DNA of 64,000 bases from Pyrrhosoma nymphula (GCA_963573305.1 OY754331.1:71475275-71539274); one strand, 5' to 3'; shown: positions 48,612 through 60,837, counted from the first letter of the stretch. Notes: generated by a model not told the origin, from the letters alone. Numbers and translations: made by a program.

Positions 48612-48660
48612 AACTCATTGTGCCTGATGATGCTCTAAAGGGTAAAACCGGTTGTACCTT
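48612..48660 (+). repeat. Penelope-type hammerhead-like motif, locus 4
   Basis: CCTGATGATGCTC-TAAA-GGGTAAAACCGG fits CTGATGA, a helix GCTC/GGGT (with wobble pairs), and AAAAC in place of GAAAC. It lies upstream of the Penelope endonuclease fragment in the same orientation. Confidence 0.45.
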
Positions 48661-48870
48661 TGTTAATTAACTATTGTTGAATATAAAAGTTTGATATTAA
48701 CTTTCTTGAAATAAGGGAAGAGTGATAGATAAAAACTATAGGCTCTAATTATGTTTGTCGCTGGCGTTTGAATCAGCAAACCTAGGTTACATTTCAATGA
48801 CGAACAAAAGAAAACAAGAAATAAAAAAATATAAATTAGTGACTGTGTTCCTTATTATTCATTTTATGAA

Positions 48871-49432
48871 TAATTAATAAGGAACTTTAGCAACACCACA
48901 TAAAATACTTCAAAACCACGACCCAGGTGGTGGCATTTCATGTAAATAACGGTGTTCTATCCAGTGTCTATGTTGGAAAAACCCAAAGAAATTTTAATAT
49001 CAGGACTAAAGAATATTTTAGAGCTTTCATGAATTTATTTTAAAATTTAAACACAAAGACCTTCTTTGTAATGCATATAACAGTGATTTCATGTTTACCT
49101 GAACTTAATGCTTTACACAAACTTGAAATTTTATAAAGTATTTGGGACCTTGACCCATGGGTCATCAATGAGTGCTCCCTACCCCCTCCCCTTTCTTTGA
49201 GGTTTCGTTTCAATAATCCCATTTTCGACTTTCTTTGGAAACATCAATTCTTACAACCCCTCTCCACCCTCCCCCTCTTTTCCTTTCTTCCTTCCCTCCT
49301 TTATTTTCACTGTATTTAAATGAGAGTTTCCGTCATTACCAATCACTTGATGATGATGCTAACGCATCGAAACCCAGGTCGTGGTTTTTAAGCAATTTAT
49401 GTGGTGTTGTTAATAATAAATTAAATAATCAA
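48871..49432 (+). mobile_element. Penelope-like element fragment with GIY-YIG remnant
   Basis: At 48951-49043 the plus strand reads SVYVGKTQRNFNIRTKEYFRAF, the N-terminal block of the GIY-YIG endonuclease that is fused to the RT in Penelope-like elements. A long tail of degenerate sequence follows. At 49350-49380 comes TTGATGAT, GATGC-TAAC-GCATC and GAAACCCAGGTCGTGG, a hammerhead-like block with a perfect 5-bp helix. Sequence from 49374 to 49428 (CCAGGTCGTGGTTTTTAAG...ATGTGGTGTTG) is inverted at 48890-48929, so the endonuclease piece lies between inverted terminal-repeat pieces. No RT domain was found. Confidence 0.75.
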
Positions 49433-51329
49433 TAAAACAGCCTACGCACCAGCAGCTGCTGATAGACCTACGTGTTACAATGTAAAACGGATATGTCACG
49501 AATACCAAGGATGACTAATTTCCATGCATATGCAAAGGTTCGAAATGTTCGAAGGCTAATTAATTTCAATTTTAAATACCACGTCAGGAGTTTGGCATAC
49601 TGTTGTAATATTTATACCCTTTTCTAACTCACAATCAGAGCAAAATCAGGGATCCGGAAACGGATTAACCACAACTTGGTATCCCGAAATTTTCAAATGG
49701 TTCGTAAAATGAATTAGTGTCACAGCATTGCAATCGCATTACTGTAACCGTTCGCTGAAATTTAAAAAGGAAAGTAATTAAATAAAGATTACGTAGAAAG
49801 TGGTAAACAAACCTTATATTTAATTAATTAAAATAATTGACTTTTTCAATTCACCATTACTTAAAACTAAGCTGCAAATGCTACAAATGCTAATGATAAG
49901 GATTTTTACCACGGACGAGCTTTGAAAAAGAGATATTTTAAATTAATTATAATCGTAGAGGTTTTAAGATAGCGAAATTTCATCTGAACAATTTTCCAAG
50001 GAATGCTCTCAGAGCAATATCATTTTTACACATTTTCATGTTTTTTTATTCTCAGTACGTATAGTTTAACCTCAATAAAACCTTATTATCATTCCTACTG
50101 TTTTACTTTTAAAAATATCCACAGCTGAATAAAGAAACGAATATAAATTAGTGAAATATTTTGATTTGACCTTGCCATTTTTAACTCCAAATGCACATTT
50201 AAGTAGAGCCACAATACATAAATTAACATCATTACCATTAACAAAATCACAGTACTTTACTGTATCTCCGCGCTAATGACGTTTCATACTAATCAGGGAT
50301 ATCCGGTGGCGAAAAGGGTTTAAAAAAAATAAAATGCCCGATGTATAATAAACGAAATGGCATGACTCCAGGAGTTAATTTGTATATACTGAGCGTTTAA
50401 TATGCTCAAAACAGTCTTCAGAATTGCATGGATGTTATTATCATTGGATTGCTTAAATAAAATCAGCATTACGGATTCTTTCCGAGAGCTCTTCCACTTC
50501 ACAGCAAAAGGCAACGAACGGCCGTAGAAAAAAATACAAATTCAACAAAATCGAACGAGAAGAAGCAACCAATAATGGTCCAAGGTTGAAATGACACAGT
50601 CCTTCACTAGTTTTCATGCGAAAGTAAAATGTATTTTACCAAAGCGGAGGATGGGGATAATATTAAAAACAGAACAGCTTCCGTCATTCGATGATTTATG
50701 AAAGAAACTGTTCACAAGCTTGCATTGCCGAGTTTTTCCCAACCCCTAAAGAAAACGCGATCGTTTTCCTAGTACAACATCCTTTCCCTCTTCTCCTATT
50801 CATTCATTTATGGAAGGAATTCCGGACGCTGTATGTATGCATGTATGTATGTACCATTCGTGACGCGCCACGCTCCGCCACTTTCATCTCTCCGTCTGTC
50901 TCTCTCCTCTCCCCGTCCAATAGCCTCCCATGGTAAACAAATGAGCCGCGGTCACAAAATCCCCGCATGAATAACGAATATATGCATGCACTTTCACTTC
51001 TTCGTTTCATTTAATGAAAACCCGTGTCCGAGACGGGCGGTGAGATCGAGCGCATTTGAACGCGCTAAAAATGCAGCGCTTGGCTTTCCCCGGACGGCCA
51101 CTCCTAAAGTGGAGAGAGTGTGAGTGATTGAGTTCGTTTCGCTTTGATAAAACGAGAACCGTCGGGCACTGGGTCGCCATTTGGAATATTGCTACGGTGA
51201 AAATTTTACGCCCGTCCATTAGAACCTTTTCCGTCAAAAGTAGTTCGAGCGAGATTTTTCTACAGTCATCATAGAGATCATATTACATTTTAAATTTAAG
51301 CAACTGTAAGAGGCAAGAAGTAAATATTG
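49433..51329. other. Anonymous DNA; GC-richer stretch and GTAT microsatellite
   Basis: (GTAT)n at about 50829-50853. A GC-richer piece at 50860-51240 contains open frames without domains. Nothing else recognised. Confidence 0.45.
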
Positions 51330-51750
51330 AAACATTCATCTGTCATCAACCCAAAGATTGGTTTTCAGTAGCTTTCCATTCCACTCTCTACTGTGCCATC
51401 CTCCTCGTTCCTATATAATTATTTACTTTGGCGTCCTTCATAATTATTAAGTGTATTCCATTCCTGGTCCTCCTGTATAATTCTTCCATTGTATCTCCTT
51501 CCGATTAATGTTTTTATTTGGCTGTTTGGGCCGCAGAATGTGTTCAATAAGTTTGTCTCTCCTCCTTCGCATATTGTTCATCAGGCTTCATTTTTCTCCA
51601 GCTCTTCGAAGGACTTCTTCATTAAATTCTCTCCAGCCATTTAATCTTCATCAATCCTCAATATCACCACATCTCCATTGGTTCCATTCTCCTTTGCTCT
51701 GCTTCTGTCCAGGCTTCACTGCCATATACGAGCATGCTCTAAATATATGT
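51330..51750 (-). mobile_element. RTE-like LINE 3' remnant, copy C
   Basis: From about 51740 the minus strand reads LVYGSEAWTEAEQRRMEPMEMW, then KIKWLERI, a stop, MKKSFEELEK and further degenerate sequence. LxYGSEAWT followed by KRLEAFEMW is a hallmark of the region after the RT in RTE-like 'endonuclease-reverse transcriptase' genes. Several stops. Same orientation as the copy at 43.5 kb and shares nucleotide blocks with it. Confidence 0.75.
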
Positions 51751-51884
51751 TTTAATAAAGTGCTTCATTACTTCCAATTATTGTAACAGTAATGATGCAA
51801 AAACTTTGTATACAATTATTACTGGAATCCTCTGTAATTAACCAAATATACATGAATAAGGTAATCCTCTTGACTCATTATTTT

Positions 51885-52250
51885 CACGTCGAACGCCAAG
51901 AAGAACGTCTTAACAACTGAAGATTTTTCTGCAAATCTCTAAAAATGACTAAAATAATATTTTTTTTTAAATAGTTGAAAAAATTACAAAACCCTTTCTG
52001 GTAAATTTTGACGAGATCTCTCTGCATTATAAATCCCTCATTTTTTAAATTAAGTCTTTCTGGAGTGTACACGCGTACTATTTCCCCTGGAAACCGCTTC
52101 CATATTTGAAAAATCTCACAAAGTATAATGGGAAGTGACTAATATGTTCTTCTCATTCCCATGAGGAAATTATTTTCTATATAGTAAGACCAAATTCATC
52201 GAATTTTATTTGACGTTTTATCTCGCTTAAACTACCTTAACTTATCCGTG
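51885..52250 (+). repeat. Unclassified dispersed repeat R1, copy B
   Basis: Aligns by eye with 20275-20665: ATTTTGACGAGATCTCTCTGC, AAATCCCTCATTTTTTAAAT, TAAGTCTTTCTGGAGTG, CGTACTATTTCCCCTGG, and near the end GACCAAATTCATCGAATTTTA, ATCTCGCTTAAACTACCTTAA. Order and spacing of the blocks match. Non-coding. Confidence 0.6.
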
Positions 52251-53085
52251 GTAACGCCATGACCTTTGTAAACATGCCCTAAACCTACCATTCTCACAAC
52301 TAGTGAAGTGTAAATCATATATTCAAGGTTTGTATAGAGGATTTTACTGATTTTCTTGAATTTTTATACCACTAAGATGCAATGGAAGCCAACAGGATAC
52401 ATATGACATCAATACTGTAGACATTTTGGTCATTAATGTTTAGGGTGGATAACATTTTAGTTAAATCACTTTAGGAAATCTTTAAGGAAAGAAAATGTGG
52501 CTTAAAAATCTAAATGTCTTCCCTCCCCCCGTAACCGAAAGAAAATGAGAGGGCAAGCCTCCCGAGACAAAGGATTTATTTGAGGCTATTAAAATGGAAA
52601 ACTTTTCTAATGGTTTGCAAAACCCCACTGATGAGCGGAATATATAATGTTTTAAGACTTTAACTGTATTATCGAAGCAAAATTCGTTACTATCACAATG
52701 AGAAAGAAATTGGAATTAATGAGTGCGCTAATAGGGCTAATGAATTTTCACTATAATATTGTGACAACTGAAATAAGAAAATAGTTGGATAGAAAAGGAT
52801 AGTTAACGAGACATTCAATTTGATTATTCTGGAATGCATAGTGAAAAATGAAAAGGGCATGGCATTGAGGTAGCTCAAGTGAGATATAAGTTCACATAAA
52901 ATTCAATTAAATTGGCATCATCATAAACAAAATTATCTCATTTTTTCAATGATAACAAAATATCAGCTATAATATTATTATACTACAAATTATATTATTT
53001 ATTTATCATGAATATCGATAACTTCTACCAGGTCCAGCCTGACACTATTATGCTTAAATAGCAGCTACTTACCACTATACTTTTC
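52251..53085. other. Anonymous DNA
   Basis: Nothing recognised. Confidence 0.4.
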
Positions 53086-53089
53086 GTGT

Positions 53090-53345
53090 TATTGGAAAAA
53101 AACATTTCCGCCATTTCCCGCGGGAAATGGGAATGCACTCGAGACTTTATTGAAAAAATGAGGAATTTCTTACGCATATATCTCGTCAGAAATTTAAAAG
53201 AGTGTAGTATGTATTAAGTCTCAACAATTTTAATCAGTCAATTACACAATCGCAAAAAAATCTTCGGTTGGAAAGCATTTTCACCGTACGACCCGAAAAA
53301 AATAAGTCAAGTTGAAGACTTATGTATGCAAATTTGGTAAATTAC
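53090..53345 (-). repeat. Unclassified dispersed repeat R1, copy C
   Basis: On the minus strand: TGCATACATAAGTCTTCAAC then TTGACTTATTTTTTTC, ACGAGATATATGCGTAAG, AAATTCCTCATTTTTTCAAT and AAGTCTCGAGTGCATTCCC, matching the order in copies A and B. The boundary near 53110 contains a 20-bp perfect palindrome not seen in the other copies. Confidence 0.6.
53111..53130. repeat. Perfect 20-bp palindrome
   Basis: CCATTTCCCGCGGGAAATGG reads the same on both strands. It lies at the edge of repeat copy C. Could be a symmetric protein-binding site or a chance product of the repeat. Confidence 0.7.
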
Positions 53346-56030
53346 TGAGAATTTTTAGTCATATAAACCAGTATTTTTGCGTCATTAATGTTATAACATT
53401 TCTACAACATAGTTACTTCATACTTTTTACAGTTGCCTAAATTTAAATAAAACTTGGAAACTCGTTGGAATTAAGACTCAAACTACCTTAACCTCTGAAA
53501 CGATACGTTAGTTGGAGTGGTATAAGGAAAAAAATGCCTTTAACTCACGAAATGCATAGCTTCAAATTTGACGTCCAACAACTTGACAGTTGCTCTGTCA
53601 GCATTGCAGCCATACCAATGGCATTTTTGATCAATTGCAATTAATAGTATCTCATAATTAGGCATTAACTTTTTATTACTGAGAAAAAACTAAACTGAAC
53701 TCACAGCCATCTTCGCGCATTCGACTTACTGAATCCACGAATATACCGAACGCAAGGCATATTCTTACCGATTTCTATTGCTCAATACACACACTTCACT
53801 TCATAAAACGCATTAAATTATATACGAAATAATTGTTAGAAAATATTCCGAGAAATATTTATTAGTATTTGATAAATATCTGAAAACCAATTTAATGGGA
53901 AAAGAAGTACCTTCACTTTTAATAAAGATTTTTTTAATGATAACTAATTTCAAGCAGGAATTCAAAACGTGAGTATAAAAATGCCTCTTGAGTATGCTAT
54001 CTCATGACAGTCACGCATCAATTTTGACAATAACCAAAAATAAAAAGATTTTTCTGTTGATCATTTGGTGAAGACTTCCGCGGCGTGATGATTATGAAGG
54101 TACAGATCTTCTGTGATTTCCTCAGAGTTTTTGGCATTATGCTAGAACAGCAGTTTAACTGCATTGCAGTCGGCTTCTTTAGGTCAGTAAAGTGAAGGAT
54201 TTTTCCCGTTTTATATAATATGTATATCATCCATTGGAGTCAGGTAGGCTGCAATTGACTCTTCATAGCAGTTCTTGATTGCTAATTTCCATTAACCAGG
54301 ATACTGACCTAGCTCTTTTATAGGCTGAAGCTGCAAGGAAACTTGGAACTACAACAAAACTGGTAACCACAATCACACTAATTTACTGAAATTTGATGAA
54401 ACAATTTTGTTAGATATAACTGTAATCATAGCAGTCTTCAACAGAAAACTTCTTTCTAAATGCTCATAAGAAACCAAGAATAACATATGTGATTAGTGCT
54501 AGTTCTTGTCACAGCTTTGGGATAAAAAATGATGGCCTCTCAAGGAGAATTTTCAGCTTTTCGAGGGTAGAATATCAAAGGTTCTAGACAAATACTAATG
54601 CACCATCACCTTTAAAGTATTTCTATACCTTGAATTTCAAACTTTAAATCTTTCAATAAAAGAACCTAAGGATGATAATGCGCAAGAACCATTCATTTCC
54701 ACCACAAAAACGCATCCTCCTCGCATTATCTATTTTGTTTTTTATTTGTAATTACCCGTGCAGATCTAATTTTAAATTCCGTTCAGTGACTGAGCACAAC
54801 ATTCTGCAATACTACCCACCCTTGAATTTTATCAATCTCTAACTATGGATTATAAAATATTTGACTTATTTCTTCCGCCCATTTTTTATATAGTCCGCAA
54901 ACTTAAAATTTCTTTTTCAAAGGACGCACCCTAAAAACATCGCTTCTTCAATTCACTTAACAACGGTTTTATAAACTCTGGTTAAATATTTTCTCGGCAT
55001 CAAAACCGAAGTTAAAACGCCGTCACGTAACTTACCGAAAGTCAGGCATATAATACACAATTAGGACTTTCAGTTAGCTTTAAGTTTAACGGAAAGGTTA
55101 CGCCTTCTTGCGTTTGGCGTTAATCAGGATTTGTATAAGCTAGCCTTAGAAGACTTAAAGCTGCAATTGAACGCCTCGTGTCATTACATAAGTATTACTA
55201 TTTGAACTCCCGGACAGTTTTCACTAAAATATGAATGTGTGTACAGCAGACCTAAGTGCACCACCACTTCTTTCATAGGAAAAGGCAAATGTCTCACGTT
55301 GTTCCGCACTTAGAGTAAAGAACCATTTGACTCGAAGAAAGAGGAAATGGAGACGAGATGCTGAATCATTTCGGGATGACGGGATAAGTCGGCCAAGCCT
55401 AGAAACGCCGGAGACGGAGCGGAAGGAGACCATACGATTTAAGATGACATCAAGGTTATGAGAAGCGGCGTTCGCGCACGGGGCCGTTGCGAACGTAGTG
55501 GATCACGTAAGAAAGAAACCAAGCACCGAAATCACACGCTTAGAATACGCCGTCTGCCTGCGATGTGCATCGGATAACATTCACAATGACTTACTTCCCA
55601 CGGTGTTTAAACATTTCCCTCCCAGTCCTAGGTCCAGGACAGTGCACAGCAACTCCGCATTAAATATGAAAAATAAACAACCTAGATAAAATATCTAGGC
55701 ATAAAGTCAACGGCAAATAAGTTAACGAAAATCTCAAAAAAAGAATGCATTATACGGGAACAGACATCATCTAGAGCTGGTGCGAAACATGAAACACGTT
55801 TTTAATTACGTCAAACACATCGGCAATATGGCTGTCAGTAGTGAGCACTTCCAAACCCAGTGCACCACGGTAACGATAAAATGGAAAAATAACGGTCTTA
55901 ATCATGTCAAGAATATTAAATATTTCCAGAATAGTTACATTCCACCGGCATTGGTTTTCAACGAAGAGTGTAACGCTGCTGAGAAAAATTAATCATCGAC
56001 GAGCAAACTTTATGGAGATTATCCATAGTA
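53346..56030. other. Anonymous AT-rich DNA
   Basis: No gene recognised. A GC-richer purine-rich stretch at about 55260-55480 has no interpretable frame. Confidence 0.4.
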
Positions 56031-56034
56031 AAAT

Positions 56035-56150
56035 GAAATATTCACTTTGTAACTTCTCACGCCATCTACTTAGACTCTTGAAAATAACGTGAAAACGTTG
56101 AAACCGGTCGAGGAGGATAATTGGTGAGTAAAATTACGAAGTGAATATTT
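56035..56150. mobile_element. Penelope-type hairpin with hammerhead-like core, locus 5
   Basis: Arms of about 26 bp (56035-56060 GAAATATTCACTTTGTAAC... and 56124-56150) are inverted with few mismatches. They enclose AACGT-GAAA-ACGTT followed by GAAACCGGTCGAGG: a 5-bp helix II, GAAAC, and GTC. The CTGATGA side is degraded to CTTGAAAAT. Same plan as the hairpin at 32.0 kb. Confidence 0.5.
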
Positions 56151-56152
56151 CT

Positions 56153-58190
56153 TTCTACAAAGTTGCTGGGTATTCATAATAGAATCACGTTTGAAATTTG
56201 GTTTATTTCACCATTTGGATATCCTTAAATGTACCACATTCAACAGCTAGAACATCATAGAGCAGAATATCATTAAGGATACATCTTAGCTAATTTCAAA
56301 GCATTAGGTTGGCTCTTTGTCTGGAATGTTGGTTGAGGCAACCTCTAAATAGTTCAAATTGCCGAAGATTGTCATAGTCGCAACATGTATTTCATATTAC
56401 ATTGCAAGTAATAAAAAAATAACATCACATAATCATATTAGAGCATATTGATAATATTAGGTAAAGTAATTAATGCTCGATTCCCACATATTTTCAAATG
56501 CTCATGTCTTAGTGACCAATGCCCGGATATATTGACTCCGAAAAAGCCACCTTATTTAGTGACTCAACGGTAGGTTTTCAGTGTCAAAAAAGTAACACAT
56601 TTCTGGTATTATATAGGGTACATAGCTTGTATATATATATACAAAACCTATACTAAAAAAAACTCAAAATCTCGTAAAATAAGGGTGAGAAACAGATATA
56701 AATAGGAAATGTTAACTCTAATGAGTTGGAAATCTCAAAAAAGACATAGTAATGAAAATGACCTAATTCAAGTGCGAATCAACGTGGGCAAAATAAAAGG
56801 TTCCAAAATGATAATCCGGGTTATGTGCACTGGCAGCAGTCGTGGGGAGAGCTTATTTTGGTGAAACGACTAGCTTCCAGTTAAATCTATTGGCTAGGCC
56901 CATCATCTTCCTCGCCGTCTTGCGGACAGAGACTCCCCGGCGCGCCAATGTGTCGGCGCCCCGGCGCGTCGTATTTATGGAGGTAAGCGCCCTCCCACAG
57001 GCGACCTCCTTTCATCGCAACAGCATCAAACATTTCAAGATGGCATATCGGCGAACCATAGCTCTGGCAATCAAATTGCCTCATTCCATGGATGCATTTT
57101 AACCCATATCTTCCGAGTACTTAAACGATGTAAAATGGGTTAGAGGTAAAAGCTTCAGCCACTTTGTTTTTCCACTTAAAACTCTTTTACTTGGTGACTT
57201 ACTTTGCAACAAAATATTTTTGCCAACTTCGTACGTGCGGAATATTTTATTGAAAACTGGGCCGTGAAATAATGAAGTTTTGAGAACAAACTTACAAAGC
57301 GACAAGGTTTTACTTACGCCAAAATTGAATAATTCCAACTAGTGACGCCCAACGCTCATCAACATATAAACGATATATGCATTTTCTATGAATCGGAAAT
57401 CAATCGTACACTTCTGAAAATATTATTTAAACATTTTATTCATAATCTAATTAAAATTAAACAAAAAATATAAAAAGGGGATGAAAGATTGTATCCATGT
57501 AAGATATTTAGGTCTTAGAGAAAAGGGATAACTTTTGTAACTCGTGCAGTTTCCTTTCAAATAAAATGTAAAAATGGAGCTTAAGAAATAAAAACTGTAC
57601 GCTAGATAAATGCTTCCTATACAGTTTCTACTATACCCAACAAAGCGTTACGAATCTAGAATTAATAACCCTATTTTCGATAATTCGTTTCATGATTGAC
57701 TTTTAAGTAATGAATTAGTGTATTTAAGCTTTCAAATTTAGTTTAAAGCCTGGTAAATTCTCTAATTCTTTAATGAATTTCTGATGAAAATTCAGAACTA
57801 GGTCTCCAATGTTCATACACATTATAATGATATTTTGTAGAGAAGACTCAAAAAAATAAATGTGTAAATGGCTATGCCAAAAAGTACACATCTTAGTATA
57901 ATGTCGTCATGTGCCACTCAAAATTAATTAAGGCCTATCTATAACTACATTTTTTCATCGGGCTCTAAAAATAACAGTCGACAACAGCTCTCCTCTTCCC
58001 ATAACTTGAGGAGACTTGTGCTCGTCTGAGTATCAATAGCCGCCAATAATTTAATTCGATATAATATAAGTTGGCAGTACACAAACATGGACAATCATCT
58101 ACAATATAAACGGCTACGCGTACGTACATATGATTCATTTTCTTGGCGTAGTGATTCAGATGTGCACCATTAGATGGCAAGCAAGCTCCC
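56153..58190. other. Anonymous DNA with a GC islet
   Basis: A CG-rich islet at 56850-57090 holds an 86-codon open frame (56842-57102) and a donor-like GGAG|GTAAGC at about 56979. No domain is recognisable. (TA)n at 56629-56642. Confidence 0.4.
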
Positions 58191-58191
58191 A

Positions 58192-58300
58192 TATACGCAG
58201 AGTCCTCTGGATTGCCGATAATACACTATACATATATATTATAGTATAACCCTATGAGGGAGTAGAGTTGAGAACGGCCATCCAGAGGACTCTGCATATA
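58192..58300. repeat. Foldback repeat with 26-bp arms
   Basis: TATACGCAGAGTCCTCTGGA and its inverse (58281-58300) extend to about 26 bp with two mismatches, separated by about 57 bp that itself contains a TA-rich hairpin (ACTATA...TATAGT). Looks like a small MITE; no clear target duplication. Confidence 0.65.
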
Positions 58301-59740
58301 CGTTCTCCACTAACCGACACGTAGCGCGGGCGTATACATTTTTAAAAACACGTATGATATCACGGTTACATATATTGTTATCATTGAAAATAAAAACTAA
58401 ATACGATTTATATTTAATTATTTATTTTATTCATTACTATTTGGCTATTCAGTATTTTAGCCTGTACCATTAGGATTTTCAACTAGATCATAATATGAGC
58501 ACATTAGCGTTCCTATGATTCATAACTCAAAACTCTGATTCAAAAGGAATACCGCCCATGAAGTGAGATCGTACGTATACCTTCCCAGCATGGTGTAGTT
58601 AATATGATCCAGACAGAGAATTACCTTCAATAAAATCTAGAATAGTGCAAGTGCCTCGAATACGCTACGAGTATAGTCATAGCTATTTCTGGTTTAGATA
58701 TATGCCTTCGTATAGATGCACTCGTAAAAAGTTACAAAGCATTGACGGTACGGACTGCTGTGAAAGACTACAGAATCGCAACCATCATAAAGAAAAAAAC
58801 TTTTAATATCCCAACAGTAGAAGAGTTTGCCATGGATATTTTGATTCACAATAAGGGAAAATGTCATTTATGAAAGTAACCCAATAACCCAGTAAGAGGA
58901 GTACCTACTGTATAATGCCTTCTAGCATTGGGTCGTTTACTAAGAGATTTGGATTGCACTACATCATCGATGTCTCTTTCCCGAGTATCGCAATGTCCTC
59001 AGCAATAAGCGGTGAATACAGCAACAAAGAGGCGGCATTTATCCCATTATTTTTCATATAAAAATTGTATTACATTCCGAAACCAAATGTTTATGTGGAG
59101 CAAAAGTGTATCGCTCTCCGCCAAAACCTAGCCATCCTTAGTATAATGTGCGTGCCTTAGTCTGAGAGAGCCTTGAGCCTTCGCGATGTTTGTGGAGCGG
59201 ACCATTAGCTGTGCATCCGGTGATGACGCTTCCACACCTTATGGGCATAAAAGGTGCTTTCCGTCGTTTGGCGACACTAAAGGCAAAAGGGCTTTCAAAA
59301 GAAAAAGGGGGACAATATAAGAGAGTAAGAGCGGGCTTTATAAACATATGACATGCGAAAAAGACAGTTAGTGGTTGGTGGGTGGGTAGTATGCGTATTC
59401 TCCTCGTCCATCAGTCAGACGAGAGTATGCGTCAGCACATTCGTTGACCTGGATACCTCGGAATAGTGTCGCCATTTCCAGTGTCTTTTTGGAGACGTTT
59501 TAAGAGAAATGTGGATTCTCAATAAGGAGTAGAGCTGAAATCTTGCTGAGCAGAACTGTTTGATTCACGGCAGGGGTCAACGTACACTCAAACACAGGAA
59601 CTGGGACAAAATTTTATATATGCATTAAGGTAAACCAAATGGTACAAGCATTGAATTGCTATTCGTAGAAATTTTACCACGTTGCTGTAAAATACAGATT
59701 GCATAGTACGTAGTCGCGAACGCGGGCGAAAATATATGCA
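58301..59740. other. Anonymous DNA
   Basis: Nothing recognised; a modestly GC-richer piece lies at 59120-59340. Confidence 0.4.
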
Positions 59741-59741
59741 A

Positions 59742-59952
59742 AGTTGGATTGATATTCACCATGAAAAAATAATTTATTTGACCGGAATTCGAACCCGGTA
59801 AATTCAAAAGTTGAAGGTTTAACTTGGTTGAAGGTCGTCAAGATAATAAAACGAACTTTGTTTCTTCCACTATTTAGAATGCGCATGCGGTTTTGGCAGT
59901 AGCGGCATCTTTTGATACATTGAGGCAAATCAGTTTTCAGCAACTATAATAT
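59742..59952 (-). mobile_element. Repeat R2 copy with tRNA-like segment
   Basis: On the minus strand it starts ATAGTTGCTGAAAACTGAT, runs to GCATTCTAAATAGTGG, AAGTTCGTTTTATTATC and then contains CCGGGTTCGAATTCCGG, a good T-arm and B box, followed by AAATTATTTTTTCATGGTGAAT. The first part matches 60378-60495 on the plus strand; the part after the B box resembles 60870-60915. It may be a SINE plus a linked sequence, or one composite family. Confidence 0.55.
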
Positions 59953-60327
59953 AGGGCTGAGGAGGAATGGTGAGGTTAAAAAAGTAGGGGATGAGAATGG
60001 AGGAGGTGAAGGGGGTTGAGAGAGGATTCAAACTGGGCGCAATTTCAAAACAAGAGCCAAGGAGCACCAGACCTTATTTTTGGATAAATTCGATTAATCG
60101 GCCTTCGCCAGACATATGATAGAACTGGGCCACAGCACCGGGGTGATTTCAACCGGGAAGTTCTGTACCGCAAAAAGAAAGGCAAGAAGATGGATACATA
60201 CGAACAACGAATGATCGGCATTCAAAGGAACTCCAGCCTCCGAATGACAAAACCTTTCTTAATCCCTTCCACTTGCTAGTTACCTTACCTCCTCCCATAC
60301 CCGTAAAACATGATGACGCACCGTCTC

Positions 60328-60500
60328 AAGTAAGAAAGTGAACTCAACCCGGCTTTTTCGCAATAGTCATGTCTCCAAATAGTTGCTGAAAAGCTGATAT
60401 GTCTCAGTGTACCTCAATATGGCTAAACTGCCGATATAGATTGAGCATTCTAAAATAAATAGTGGAAGTAACAATGTTCGTTTTACTATCACTCCCGGTA
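60328..60500 (+). repeat. Repeat R2, plus-strand copy
   Basis: Begins AAGTAAGAAAGTGAACTCAA, CCCGGCTTTTTCGCAATAG, TCATGTCTCCAAATAGTTGC, then TGAAAAGCTGATATGTCTCA and GCATTCTAAAATAAATAGTGG, AACAATGTTCGTTTTACTATC. Its first 55 bp recur at 60949-61004 and its later part is inverted at 59842-59952. Confidence 0.65.
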
Positions 60501-60837
60501 AATTCGTCTTGAACGAAGATGGCCTCAAGGTGTAATTGTCTTACACAAGGAGTTTAAGATGAAATGGAGGAGGCATGGCCGTAAACGCTCAAGGGCGATG
60601 GTGAAGCAAGAACAGGAGTGCATGAGAAGGATATTGTGCTCAGTGGGCGTAGCTTACCAGTCCCAAAACATCGAATTAACCGGTGTATTTTAAATTGAAA
60701 TTTACCCATATCAAACCCAATCATCGAAAACGTAAGCCAAAGTTAGGTATTCACTGTGCCAACTGTAATCGCGAAATTGGATTCAAGAGTTTAGCGGAAT
60801 GTCACCTCCATCTATTTTCTAAACTTCATTGGGCCAA
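60501..60837. other. Anonymous DNA between R2 fragments
   Basis: No recognisable content. Confidence 0.35.
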
